Positions 11,231 to 22,187 of a DNA stretch of 64,000 nucleotides are shown here, piece after piece. Location: assembly GCA_019916065.1 (NCBI GenBank), contig CM034243.1, forward strand, positions 32,621,453-32,685,452, in the 5' to 3' direction. The position numbers were made by a program, and so were the translations under genes. The notes under the pieces were generated by a model. That model was not told the DNA's origin and did no database searches. It saw only the letters and a list, made by a program, of their open reading frames with translations. This stretch comes from Vitellaria paradoxa (lineage: Eukaryota; Streptophyta; Magnoliopsida; Ericales; Sapotaceae). Positions within the stretch are counted from its first letter, which is position 1. Each line of letters opens with the position of its first letter.

Positions 11231-12363
11231 CTCCTATCAATAATTTTTACACAAAATTTACATTTTATATTATGCCTAGTGTTAGTGGATGTTGCAAATT
11301 TCAAACTAATTTATTACTGAGATTAATTTTAAAAATGTCATCATCACCATTACTAAGAATAGTACTGCTATCATCACTCTTTATATTTGATTGAAGTGGT
11401 TTATTACCTTATAAAATAAAATATTATATTATTTCATTAAATATAAAATATAAATATTTGGTGTTATATTTTTTTATAGCTAAAATCTTAAATTAAATTA
11501 ATTAGTTAAATTTAATTTAATTTTTAGTGTAACTGTTATTTGTGTTGATATATTATGATATAACAGTTATACTTAATTAATAATTTTTAATATAAAGTGA
11601 TTAATTAATAATGTTTAATATACTGAATATAAATTATATAATATATTACTATAATTATGTTTAAATTAATAATTTTGTTAATAAATTATGTATAACAATT
11701 ATACTTAATTAATGATGTTTAATATAACTAACATAAATTATATAACATATTAATATAATAATATTATAAGTTATATTAAATTAAATTTGTTACAACTATA
11801 ATTTAATATAGCTCTTATTGTAAATAATATTTCTGTTAATATATTGTGGCATTATACTTATGCTTAATTAATAATTGTTAGCATAAAATGCTTAATTAAT
11901 ATTATTTAATATAACAAATATAAATTATATATTTTTTGGTAGTTATATAAATTATATATTATATTATTGTAATAATATTATTAATTATATCAAATTAAAT
12001 TTGTTACAATTATAATTTTTAGGATAATTAATATTTTTATTAATATATTATGGTATAATAGTAATGCTTAATTAATAACTCTTAACATAACTATATAACG
12101 GGAGAGTTTGGTTTATAAAAAAATTTCAATTATTACTTTTTTAATTTTAAATTAAATTTCATCATATGTCATATTTTTTTTATAAACATGCACCACCTAT
12201 ATCTTAATATAAAATTTAATTATAATAAAAATAATTTAATACACTTAACTAAAACATAATATATTACATTTATATATATTGAAGCCAATATATTTCCCTC
12301 GGTTAACCAACCACAATCAATGCTGTACAATACCCAAAAGATCTTACCCATTGCCCTCCCCAC
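11231..12363. repeat. AT-rich degenerate tandem region
   Basis: From about 11480 to 12100 the same strings recur at irregular 130-210-bp intervals. Examples are CTTAATTAAT after a TAACAGTTATA-like string, and AATTAAATTTGTTACAA. This indicates an old, diverged tandem repeat of extreme AT content. The remainder (11231-11480 and 12100-12363) shows nothing recognisable. Confidence 0.55.
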
Positions 12364-12617
12364 GAGATAAGCTACGCTTACACCCCAACGTCTACACCGT
12401 TGCCTACAAGCCCCAAAAACGACGCCGTATTGACCCACATAAAAAAAAAAAAAAAAATGGAATTCAAGACAGTGGCTCAGGACTCACGAAACGAGATCAA
12501 CTCCCGCTCAAGACACCTGTCATTTGATGCACATTTTTCGGGGTTAAAAAATAAAAAAAAAAAATTGTGAGACTTTTGAATACTACCATTGCCGGTGAAA
12601 AAAAATCGTATATTTAA

Positions 12618-13010
12618 GGTCGGTTTGGCATAATTTTTTTTTTAAATTGTATAAACCTCTAACAATCCCTCTACTTTTAATTTTTTTGCTATCATTAATT
12701 TAAAAAAATTTTAATATTTCACTAAAAAACACAAAAATCTAAAAGTAGGTTAATCGAATGTAAAAACACAAAAATCTAAAAGTAGGTTAATCGAATGTAT
12801 AAATTTTCTATGCAATTATATTTTTCGTGTCGAAAACTTTCAAACGAGTACCATTATTGCTATTTTTGTGAATTTTTTTTAAATCCGTGAGAATAGATTT
12901 GAAAAATCGTTCTCACGGTTTACTACTTTTCAAAAAAAAAAAGACCAAAATTAACCTCAAATCACATATTATCTTAATTTATCTTTTTTTTTTTACTCCA
13001 AATGAGACCT
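12618..13010 (-). mobile_element. MITE family A copy in left arm
   Basis: Begins GGTCGGTTTGGCAT and ends CCAAATGAGACC. The core has the family A signature: a string like AACCGTTCTCACGGTTT and the pair AGTAGGTTAATCGAATG. Its partner in the right arm is about 14514-14855, so this MITE was present before the inverted duplication formed. A 37-bp internal tandem duplication is specific to this arm. Confidence 0.7.
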
Positions 13011-13207
13011 TATTTGAAAAGATTTCCAAATAACCAAAAAAAAAAGGAATTTTTTGACAAAATAATTTTACCTAATAAACAAAAAAGTTAAAAATAATGT
13101 TACCTGAATAAACAAAAAAGTTAAACTATTTAATACATCATTGTGAACTCTTTATTTTTAAATTAAACCTAAAAATACATTTTACATCAACTACAAGAAC
13201 TTATTAA

Positions 13208-13362
13208 GGGTGCGTTTAGAGTCCCAAAAAAATCAAAAAAAACCAATGGATAGGATTGATGTGATGTAAAAATGATAGGTGGCAAAATATGATTGGAGGA
13301 ATTTAAAAATTTTTGAAGTTTTTTGAAATTTTTTGGTTTTTTTTGGAGCCTCAAACGAGGCC
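13208..13362 (+). mobile_element. MITE (PIF/Harbinger-like) inserted in left arm only
   Basis: A 155-bp element with terminal inverted repeats (GGGTGCGTTTAGAGTCCC at the left; the right end read in reverse is GGCCTCGTTTGAGGCTCC). It is flanked by TAA (13205-13207 and 13363-13365), the 3-bp target size typical of PIF/Harbinger MITEs. The right arm of the inverted repeat shows the uninterrupted site (complement of GTTAAACTTATG, about 14346-14357). A related copy is at 33626-33764. Confidence 0.8.
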
Positions 13363-13587
13363 TAAACTTATGAGATATTTGAGCGCACAAAAAAAAAAAA
13401 ATATAATTTTATTGTGGGCTAATACGTTATATTTTAGGGGTTAATTAAGTATTTATTAAAAATTCATAAACATTAAAGAAAGTTATTAAAATTTGCTAAT
13501 AATTAGAAAGAGTTGTTGATAAAAGTTAAAAAAAAATTAGTAAAAATTAATTTTAAGTTTGATAGAGGAAATTAGAGAAAATTAAAA

Positions 13588-13621
<34 letters not shown>

Positions 13622-14513
13622 TGGTGCGCCAAATGACATATTAATATAAAAAAATGCACTCCACTCAAATTTTTCATTGGTTTTTAAAGTATTTTTAGAT
13701 TTAACCAATAATAAACAATGAAAACTTATTTATTTAAAATTTTACGTTTTCTTTCACTAAAATGGATTATAATAGTATTTTTATTAAAAAACTTTGTCAA
13801 CATTTATTTGTATATGTTAATAATTATATTTCATTTAAATTTTTAATTAAATTTATTTTAATAATTTTATTTCATTTAAATTCTTAATTAAATATTCACT
13901 ATAAATGTTGACAAAGTTTTTTAATAAAAATACTATTATAATCCATTTTAGTGAAAGAAAATATAAAATTTTAAATAAATAATTTTTCATTGTTTATTTT
14001 TGGTTAAATCTAAAAATTTAAAACTAAAAATGCTTTAAAAAACAATGGAGAATTTGAGTGAAGTGCATTTTGTTACATTAATATGTCATTTGGTGCACCA
14101 AAAATATCTATATATATATATATATATATATATAAATTTTTAATTTTCTCTAATTTCCTCTATCAAACTTAAAATTAATTTTTACTAATTTTTTTAACTT
14201 TTATCAACTCTTTCTAATTATTATCAAATTTTAATAACTTTTTTTTAACTTTTATAAATTTTTAATAAATATTTAATTAACCCCTAAAATATCACGTATT
14301 AACTCACATTAAAATTATATTTTTTTGGTGCGCTCAAATGGCCCATAAGTTTAACAAATTCTTGCAGTTGAAATAAAAGGTATTTTTAGGTTTAATTTAA
14401 AAGTAAAGAGTTCAAAAATGATGTATTTAATAGTTTAACTTTTTTGTTTATTCAGGTAAAATTATTTGTCAAAAAATTATTTTTTTTGGTTATTTGGAAA
14501 TCTTTTCAAATAA

Positions 14514-14855
14514 GGTTCCGTTTGGAGTAAAAAAGAACAAGATAAATTGAGATAATGTGTGATTTATGGTTAATTTTGGTGCATTTTTCTGAAAAGTAAT
14601 AAATCGTGGGAACGATTTTTTAAATCTGTTCTCACGGATTTAAAAAAATTCACAAAAAATAGTGATAATGGTACTTATTTGAAAGTTTTTAACACGAAAA
14701 ATATGATTGCGTAGAAAATTTATACATTTGGTTAATCTACTTTTAGATTTTTGTGTTTTTTTAGCGAAATATTGAAATTTTTTTAAATTAGTGATGACAA
14801 AAAAATTAAAGATAAAAGGGTTGTTGGAGATTTATAGAATTTTTTGGAAATTATT
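14514..14855 (+). mobile_element. MITE family A copy in right arm
   Basis: Reverse-complement partner of 12618-13010. It starts GGTTCCGTTTGGAGTAA and contains AATCGTGGGAACGATTTTTT. It lacks the 37-bp duplication of the left arm. The far end has diverged. Confidence 0.65.
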
Positions 14856-15086
14856 TTTCATGGGTAATAGTACTATTCAAAAGTCTCACAATTTTTTTTT
14901 TTATTTTTTAACCCCAAAAAATGTGCATCAAATGACAGGTGTCTTGAGCGGGAGTTGATCTCGTTTCGTGAGTCCTGAGCCACGGTCCTGAATTCCATTT
15001 TTTTTTTTTTATGTCGGTCAATACGGCGTCGTTTTTTGGGGGTGTAAGCAGAGGTGTAGACGTTGGGTGTAAGCGTAGCTTATCTC

Positions 15087-15363
15087 CCCACACCCACCGC
15101 CCAAATCACGTGGCTTTGGAGCTTCTTGAGACTTCTACAGCCTTCTTTTCAGAGTTCAGACCCTTCGTTCTCTTCCAAGCGCTTCGTTCTCTTCCATGTT
15201 CTATTTCCAAGCTCCTCTCTAGATTTTTCTTTGATTTTATAGTTCAAAATTTGTTTAGCAATTTTTGTAATAATAATCCGTGGAGAGGAGAAAATCCGAG
15301 CAAAGAAAACAGAACAAAATCTGGAACTTGAAAGTTGAAGCCCACAAAAAAAAAAAAAAAAAA
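15087..15363 (+). other. Leader-like sequence ending in poly(A)
   Basis: Directly beyond the right arm lies about 250 bp of CT-rich, less AT-biased sequence (for example CTTCGTTCTCTTCCAAGCGC, followed by a second TTCGTTCTCTTCCATG). It ends in an uninterrupted run of about 20 A. Composition and tail recall a retroposed transcript fragment, but no target duplication or source gene was recognised. Confidence 0.35.
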
Positions 15364-16284
15364 ATGAATAGGCGAAGTTATTTGCTTAATCTGAAATTAG
15401 AAAGTTTTAATAGTTTAACATTTTTCACAATTTTTTTTATTTTCCATAAGACTCAAATCATGTATTTCTTCTTTATTTTAAAATTTTTAACTAATGTACT
15501 TAACATGAGACGGATAATGAAAAACAAACTAAGCCATTACATAAAATGAAATCATCATTGATCGCCATCATACTAAAAATTGTAAGGTTAAATTTACTTA
15601 ATTAAGTGATTGTTAATAATTTTTTTAATTTATATAAAAATTATTAATAGTTATGAGAAGTGAAGGGGTGTTAATAAATTAAAAAAAAAAGGCCCAATGC
15701 TTTACCAAATTTGAATTTCATAAAATTTAAGCGTTTATCAAAATATCCCTTATCGTTCCTTACAATAATATAAATGAGTATATTAGCATTTTCATTGGTG
15801 CACACAAATTCTTAAGGCAGGAAATTCACCAATTTTTATTTGGGATTAATGATTGATTTCATAAGATGGGAAAATTTAAGTTCCTTCCAACAAAAGAAAA
15901 ACAAATATATGAATTAAATTGGTTGGTAAAAATTATTAATACTCTTAATTTTAAAAATCTATTTTTATATCTTTTATACTTTAGATTAATGTAGAAATGT
16001 TAAAAAATTATTAAATATAATAATTTTAACTATTAATAATTTAAAAAAATATATTTATATTCCTATATTCAATATTTTATGTAGTTACACCCTTTGATAT
16101 ATTTGAATTTTATTTTAGTATTAAATACAAGGGTAAAAAAGATGGGTTTCTACCAGGCTTCGCCTCTCAATCCGGGGATAAAATTCTGGGTATAGTTGGA
16201 ATTCAGCCTCTGAATTAGAATGGATATGAGCAAACGTGTAGGATTTCTGGGGTTCTCCAAAGCTTTGATTTTGAATTTTTATAA
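15364..16284. other. Intergenic, nothing recognised
   Basis: AT-rich with an A-run at 15681-15691. From about 16140 the base composition becomes more balanced as the SINE-like region begins. Confidence 0.5.
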
Positions 16285-16541
16285 GGAAGAACTTGTTCTT
16301 TTGGGATCGGGGAGAAGTCCGTAGCCGCTATATATGAGTGCACACTGTTTCGTGGCCCTAACCGGCAAAGAATTACGAGGAGGTAAACCAACCTAAACAA
16401 GCCTGACTGACCGGTTAAGCTGAGAAAGCTGTTAGATGACCCTCCACAATTAAAGGAAGAATTACCCCCAAGAGAAGTTAAACCCGGGACCTATTAATTC
16501 TAGACCCTTCAGTCTGCCATCCGAATCAACTCGACTACCTT
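16285..16541 (-). mobile_element. SINE-like element, minus strand
   Basis: Read on the minus strand there is a perfect A box, TAGTCGAGTTG (16538-16528), and a B-box-like GGGTTTAACTTC (16482-16471) at normal spacing. A non-coding body follows. The 3' end is not certain: sequence of similar character continues to about 16150, and a target duplication could not be fixed. Confidence 0.45.
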
Positions 16542-16675
16542 TTTGGAGCAAGAAATAACATGTTTTTTTGGTAAGTGAAAGGCGAGTACTGTTTTGCTCT
16601 TGACACTTGTGATGTCGATTTGACTGATTTTTTCGGGGAAGCGGCCTTTTTGCTTGAAGCAAGCAACAAGAGGTT

Positions 16676-17035
16676 AAGGCCCGTTTAGTATTACAAACAT
16701 ACTCTATAAATTTTTATAAATTTTTAATAATTCTTTTACTTTTAATTTACTCGTCAATATAAATTTTAAAAAATTCTAATATTTCGCTAAAAAAAAATTT
16801 AGAAATAAGTTAACCGAATGTATAAATTTTTTATATAATCATATTTTTCGTGTCGAAAGTTTTCAAATGAATATTATTGTCGTTATTTTTTGTGAATTTT
16901 TTTGAATCCATGAGAACAGATTTAGTAAACCGTTCCCACGGTTTACTACTTTTAGAAAAAAATGACTTCAAAATCAATCCCAGACTATATTTTATCTCAA
17001 TTTATCTTATTTTTTCTTACTCCAAACATACTCTA
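16676..17035 (-). mobile_element. MITE family A copy
   Basis: Starts AAGGCCCGTTTAGTATTAC and ends CTCCAAACATACTCT. The core carries AAACCGTTCCCACGGTTTAC and AAGTTAACCGAATGTATAAA, matching the copies at 41434-41790, 51252-51583 and both inverted-repeat arms. It is non-coding. Confidence 0.65.
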
Positions 17036-17720
17036 AAGCAGCAGTTTGAGTTTTGTCCTTCACTTCATTGTCCCTACGTTTTACAAACAAAAGATTTGAT
17101 TATCGGACTTAAAAGAGTTTCATGTCATTTCTTTTTGCATGATTAGGTGCGTTGTCTGGACATTCGGCCAAAGTAATTATATCCCATGATTAGGTGAGTT
17201 GGATTACAGTATGATTATGAGGATCATACATCATCTCAAATAATATGATGAATGCAGTGCTTGTCGTGCCAATGTTTCTAGGTGTTAATTGTTAAATATT
17301 GGTTGACATACATCATTGGACTTATTTTTAACAGCATAAATTTTTATGACAACTTCATATAGGGATATTTCATCGCAAGTTAAATATCTTATTAATTGAG
17401 TTCGGACACTGTTTATTTCTTGTATATTCTATTTTATTCGAGTTGATACACCTGTTTGATTAGATTTATTTGCATCTCCGCTAGTCTACATATAAGATAG
17501 GGTAACACGCGAGAGTGAGAGAGATTGTCAAAATAGTTTGATATACACTATTTAACCACTTTCTTAATAACTTAAACGCAAGAGAGAGTATCAAGATAGT
17601 TTAATATACACTTTGACCTATTTTCTAATAAATTAAACTTTTGAGATAAAAGACGAGTTTACATTAACAACTTCTGATGATATAAAGTAATGATTTTTGT
17701 AGAATATTTTTAAAACTTTT
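17036..17720. other. Intergenic, nothing recognised
   Basis: Contains two similar stretches around GAGAGTGAGAGAGATTGTCAA and GAGAGAGTATCAAGATAGTTT (about 17510-17610), each followed by a variant of TTTGATATACACT, i.e. a small local duplication. No gene was found. Confidence 0.5.
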
Positions 17721-18640
17721 TGTTAGAATTCATGGTTTTAACTATAAATTTTTATAAATTTTAAATTAATATTTATGTGGAGTCTATATATTATTAATTA
17801 TGGATCAAATGTGGAATTAATATAATTATATAAGAACATTAATTTCATGTATTCACATGTTCAAAATTATGAATTATGTGAATAAAAATTGGCTTCAAAG
17901 TGAGAACCAAAGTGGGCCTGAATAAAATTTGGGCTTGAATGATCTCATTTTGGATTTTGCGCTTAGATAATTCTGTGACCCATTAGTCCAATCTAATTAT
18001 TAGCCTAGTCCAAATATTGTTTCTCCAAAGCTACGTTGTTGTTTTGGAGTATCTCTTCCTAACAGACATGTCTGCTCTATGAACAGATGCGCCTCTTCAT
18101 GAATGGTGATGTCTATTTTTCCAATAGACATGACTAATGGCTTCTATTTAAATCTTCATTCTTGCATAAAAAAGAGTTAGATTTTTTGCATTAAAAAACC
18201 ATTGCATACAAAGAAATTTTGCATATGAAAATTTCATTTGCATACAAAGAGTACACGTAAATTTTGGTTTGCAAGAACACATAAATTGTCGCTTCATTTT
18301 GTGTGTATGTGTGATCATTCTATTTTGGGAGACTGACGTTCGATAAAACCAGAAGCCTTGTGGGGGGTGAATTCAGTCTTAAGGAGATAGTGTCCAACAC
18401 TAAACTTGATCAAAATGCATCTAAAATTTCACTGAAAATTGTAAATCTTATTTCTAATTTCTTTTTATTTATTCTCCAAAAACAGTGACTGCTTTGTCTA
18501 ATTTTGCCAACACTTTCATTTGAAATTGTGGTATATGGAACACATTCTTGGGGTGCTAATTTATTTCTTGTATTTATTATGCATTGTTGATTTAATTTGA
18601 AATTACACAGGAAGACCTTATCATGGATGCTCATATCATA
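17721..18640 (+). mobile_element. Copia-type LTR-like fragment
   Basis: Starts with the Copia-style terminus TGTTAGAATTCATGG. It has a TATA-like TCTATTTAAATC near 18138. It then runs through the string GTCTTAAGGAGATAGTGTCC, which from memory resembles the U5 side of plant Copia LTRs. No primer-binding site, second LTR or pol sequence was found, so it would be a solo or truncated LTR. The right boundary is a guess. Confidence 0.35.
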
Positions 18641-20408
18641 TAAGAGAACAAGTTATATCTAATGGTAAGGATTGAGATATAATTCCACCAGCAACATGTC
18701 TGAACACGTTAAGTTAGAGATGCACTAGCCCTTGACATTGCACCTTACAATTACACTAACGAGTAAGTGGGACTTGCGCAGACCGAAGATTTATAATTAG
18801 TGAAGGTAAAAATAATATTTTTTGGTGAGTGAAACAAAAGTTAAAAAACAATAGGGGCAAAAGAGTAAAAATAATAGAACAAAAATGAAAGTTTCAAGTA
18901 AATAAAAGTAAAATGAAAAGATATTAATGTAATTTTTTTTGGGGGGGGGGGCATTGCCCCTGGGCTGACAGTAATAGTATGGGAACAATGTTGAGTGCCT
19001 TCTGTGGCCAAAAGTTTCTGGAGGTTGATAGTGTGAGTCTGTGAGACAGGATATTTTGGAGTCAGAGAGAGTTTTAGAGTAGAGTTTCAATTATGGAAGG
19101 AGATGCTTGAATGTGGAGGAGTGAGGAAGATTTTCTATTTATAGGGAACTCAAGGCCACAAAGGTTCAGGGAGGACAAGTAGTCCAAGGCTAGTAGTCTG
19201 ACTTTGCATACTTGAGTAATCAAAAGAGGTGGTTGCCTCGGATCTAGTACTGGGGAGTCATCCTCTACATATTTAGGTGATGCAGAGACAACGGCAGGAA
19301 ACTAGAAACACGAATGCGCTTTATTTAATGCTATCATGTAATGGAGATCTCTCTCTCAAACGGACTGAGGTCTCAAGTCCCTTGAAGGAGGGGTGAATTC
19401 CTTTGTAGAACTCCTAGTAACACAAGCCCTTGACGATCCTGCTTGAAGGGGAATGATCCCATGGGAGGAAGACTACTCTTGGAGTCCTTAGGTGTTGCTC
19501 CAAGCCATGAAAAAGCTCATGAAAACTAAAAAACCAAGTGTGGAGACACTAAACTTGATGGTGGGTCATTTGATTGGAGGATGCTGCAAGGTTAGGCATC
19601 CATTAACCCAAATACTAAGTACAACAAATGAGGTGTCGTATTGGAGGATTAATTGTCCAAAATATTGATGGTTCCTTAATTAGTTTACATATATAAATAA
19701 GGACATAGGGTTTAGAAAACAAATTCAATACTAGATTTGAGCAGCTGGCAGCTTACACTGAGAGTTTCTGTAATTCTAAATAAACTGATTTCGTGTATTA
19801 TGTACACAAATAGATATTTATAGCCAAGGCCATATGAATTAAGTGTAGCAATGCAAAATGCGACATAACAATGCTAAAACAATGGAGAAGTTCACGAAAA
19901 GACACTGGTATTTTTGATAAAGTGAAGCAAACATGGTGTGTGTATCCGTGGATGAATACAACTAAGCTTATTACGAGTTTGGTGCTTGGTTTAGTCTGCT
20001 ACGAGCTGGGTAATCCAAGGGAACAAAAGCTTATAAAATTATTTTGAGGCAATTGAACTGGATATGCAGTTCTATAGTTCACAACCTTTAAATGTAATAT
20101 GACAAAATTGAGGGAAGCAAGAATAAAACTGGTTATGTTCTACTCATAATAAATTTGGGCAAACCGAGAAATATCTAATGCTATGCTATGCGGAGCTGTG
20201 AATTTGTAGAAGGGTGGTCTGGAAGCCTATAAAGATTTGAGAGTGCCACAAATGAACACTGGAAAACTTGGACAAAAAGATGTAATCTTGAATTTGATTT
20301 CAATTTAAGAAGCAGAGTTATTCAGTGTGATTGTTTGGTCATCCCTAGAGTTGATCCTGAAGTTTTCATTGGCAAAATCTTATCTGGTTTATTGAAACTC
20401 AGAAATTT
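18641..20408. other. Intergenic of mixed composition
   Basis: GC content is higher than in the flanks. Visible items are a G10 run (18941-18950), a TATA-like TCTATTTATAGGG at 19133-19145 and another near 19688-19699 (ATATATAAATAAG). These suggest LTR promoter remnants. No gag or pol motifs and no gene could be recognised. Confidence 0.4.
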
Positions 20409-20627
20409 TCAACTGTCAGCTGATTCATTTTGATTGATTTCCAATGGAAGTACTTGCATGTTATCCTGCGAAGTGCCTCGGTTTGATGGCAGCTTTGGTT
20501 GAATTGAAAGGGCAGGGAGCATTCACCTGCTGATCACTCTCAGAGACTTCAGCACTGCTGAGAATTGTCTCCTCCCTTATTTCTGATGGCAATATTTTAG
20601 TAGTCGAAGAAGATGCATCTTGATTCT
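20409..20627 (-). pseudogene. Coding-like remnant, unknown protein
   Basis: On the minus strand, after an AG acceptor-like site (ACAAAAG), about 53 codons read as ordinary protein (beginning NQDASSSTTKILPSEIREET) and end at TAA near 20468. A neighbouring frame then continues in protein-like fashion (DNMQVLPLEINQNESADS) to TGA at 20409-20411. It looks like the 3' end of a gene with a frameshift, or a captured exon. No family was recognised and no upstream exon could be joined with confidence. Amino-acid composition and codon use, not homology, are the evidence. Confidence 0.35.
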
Positions 20628-21549
20628 TTTGTCAAAATATTGCTAGTTATTACGAGGGGAAGACCAAATTGGTAGAGCAAGGCAGTGCATATTTGATCCG
20701 TCTCAAACTCTTGTAACGCGAAAATTTTGTGCAGTTTTGTATCAACAGTTAAAACTTATTTGTCAACTTCATTTGAAAATGTTACAAAATTATTGTAACT
20801 AATAATGAACATATACCCACTTGATAAAAAAAAATTGTTGTCGAGACAGTGAACTGAAAATCACAATAAGAGAATGTGGTGGAGGTCAACCATTTCCTAT
20901 TGAGTGTCACTTCTTGCATTATAAGAACTCTCCCAGAGGCCAGAACGTGAACTCTGAGAATAAGGGTATACAAGTGAACTCTGAAAAAGTACCCCTAGCT
21001 TTGACATTGATAGAGACAATTAAGTCCCTGCAACCTCGTTTTAATTAGGGGCACTCAATTTGGTCCACAACTTTCATCACTTGATACTAACTCTCTCCAT
21101 GTGCTGTAGCATGATAGCATCTTCCCTTATTTTAGTACCACTGAGGTCCCATCAAACCGGTTTAACTTTAGCATTGTTAATGTATATGCATGCAGTCTAT
21201 GGCCTGCTTGTCTGATCTCTTTAATTTAATCTGTGCATTTAAATTTGGAATTTATTTTCAAAAACATGAACGTAGTGGGTAATCCACCGCCGCCGACAAG
21301 AATCAACAAGGCCGCCCTGGCCAGGATAGATAGCCCTTTTGATGAAGAAAGTCTGGTGCAGATTCAAGTTCACTTATTATTACTCTCAATCATGGTGCAT
21401 TATTATAAGCTAACAGCTCATGATTCAGTAACATGAGGGATTAAATGATTGGTGTAAAGTTGGATTAAATTATTTGTACCTTTTTTTTTTTTAAATTAAG
21501 ATGATCGTGGTGGTATGGCTCGTAAAGCCAGTCCTACACTTTGAAGAGA
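20628..21549. other. Intergenic with an exon-like fragment
   Basis: Within about 21258-21408 the plus strand reads MNVVGNPPPPTRINKAALAR and goes on with protein-like codons to about 21370 (DSPFDEESLVQIQ) before turning AT-rich, as an exon fragment would. Its product is unknown. The frames at 20782-20973 (minus) and 20821-21048 (plus) overlap each other, so at most one can be real. Confidence 0.35.
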
Positions 21550-21692
21550 CTTTAATTAGCCGAGTAGAGCAAGGCTGTGTTTAAATTTGCTCCTCTGGGA
21601 CTTTGAGATTGTAGATTCAATATTCGAAAATAGTATTTCTAATAATTAGGATAAGGCCGTGAATTACAATAAGAATGCGAATATTATATTCT
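21550..21692 (+). mobile_element. Possible SINE
   Basis: An A-box-like TAGCCGAGTAG (21557-21567) is followed some 50 bp later by a B-box-like GTAGATTCAATATTC (21611-21625). There is no clear tail or target duplication. It may be an old SINE. Confidence 0.3.
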
Positions 21693-21698
21693 AATATA

Positions 21699-22187
21699 GG
21701 GTGTGCTTGGTGCACCAAATTTTAGTGAAAATTCTGAAAATCTCTATTGCATTTTTGCACATTCTTATCTTATCGAAGTTTCAAAAAAGTTCAATACCTT
21801 CTAAAAAAAAAGTTGATAATTGGAATTCGGTTAATCAAATAACAAAATTTTTTTTGCCATTTTCACAATGAACTCCCAACCTACTGAATGATACCAACTG
21901 TGACTATTTTTTCTGGGGTTGCAAAAATTATTCCGACGGATTCGTATAGCCAACTTTCATCCAAATAGATTGTAGAAACCGTTTGGAGTTTGATTTGGTC
22001 TGCAAAGAGGCTATGATTGATGCAAAATTTTGAATCAATTCAAATGGAAATCTAATCTGTCAAAACGTGAAACTTACTGTTCATCTCCAAAAAATACGAT
22101 TTAAGATATATATGCACTAAACGCAAAAAGTTTCTAAATCACATTTTATATCACTTTTTATCACTTCAAACATACTCATAATTTATC
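21699..22187 (+). mobile_element. MITE family B, uninterrupted copy
   Basis: A 490-bp non-coding element starting GGGTGTGCTTGGTGCACC and ending CACTTCAAACATACTC. It aligns in order with the two halves of 28093-28948 (for example TTTTGAAAATCTCTAT-like near the left, and GATTTGGTCTGCAAAGA). It therefore shows the family structure without the insertion present in the other copy. Confidence 0.65.

Larger units (their letters stand above)
12364..15086. repeat. Large inverted repeat with arms of about 1.2-1.45 kb
   Basis: The sequence starting GAGATAAGCTACGCTTACA (12364) is repeated on the opposite strand ending at 15086. The arms can be followed inwards through matching landmarks: GACGCCGTATTGAC; CAACTCCCGCTCAAGACACC; CACATTTTT-GGGGTTAAAAAATA; TCACGGTTTACTACTTTT-like; ATTGGTGCGCCAAATGACAT. 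The innermost matched string is ACTTTGTCAACATTTA (13791-13806 against 13902-13917), leaving a loop of about 95 bp. The left arm is longer because of a MITE (13208-13362), a 37-bp tandem duplication near 12725-12798 and smaller indels. Outside 12364 and 15086 the flanks do not match. No protein-coding gene was found in it. Confidence 0.9.
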
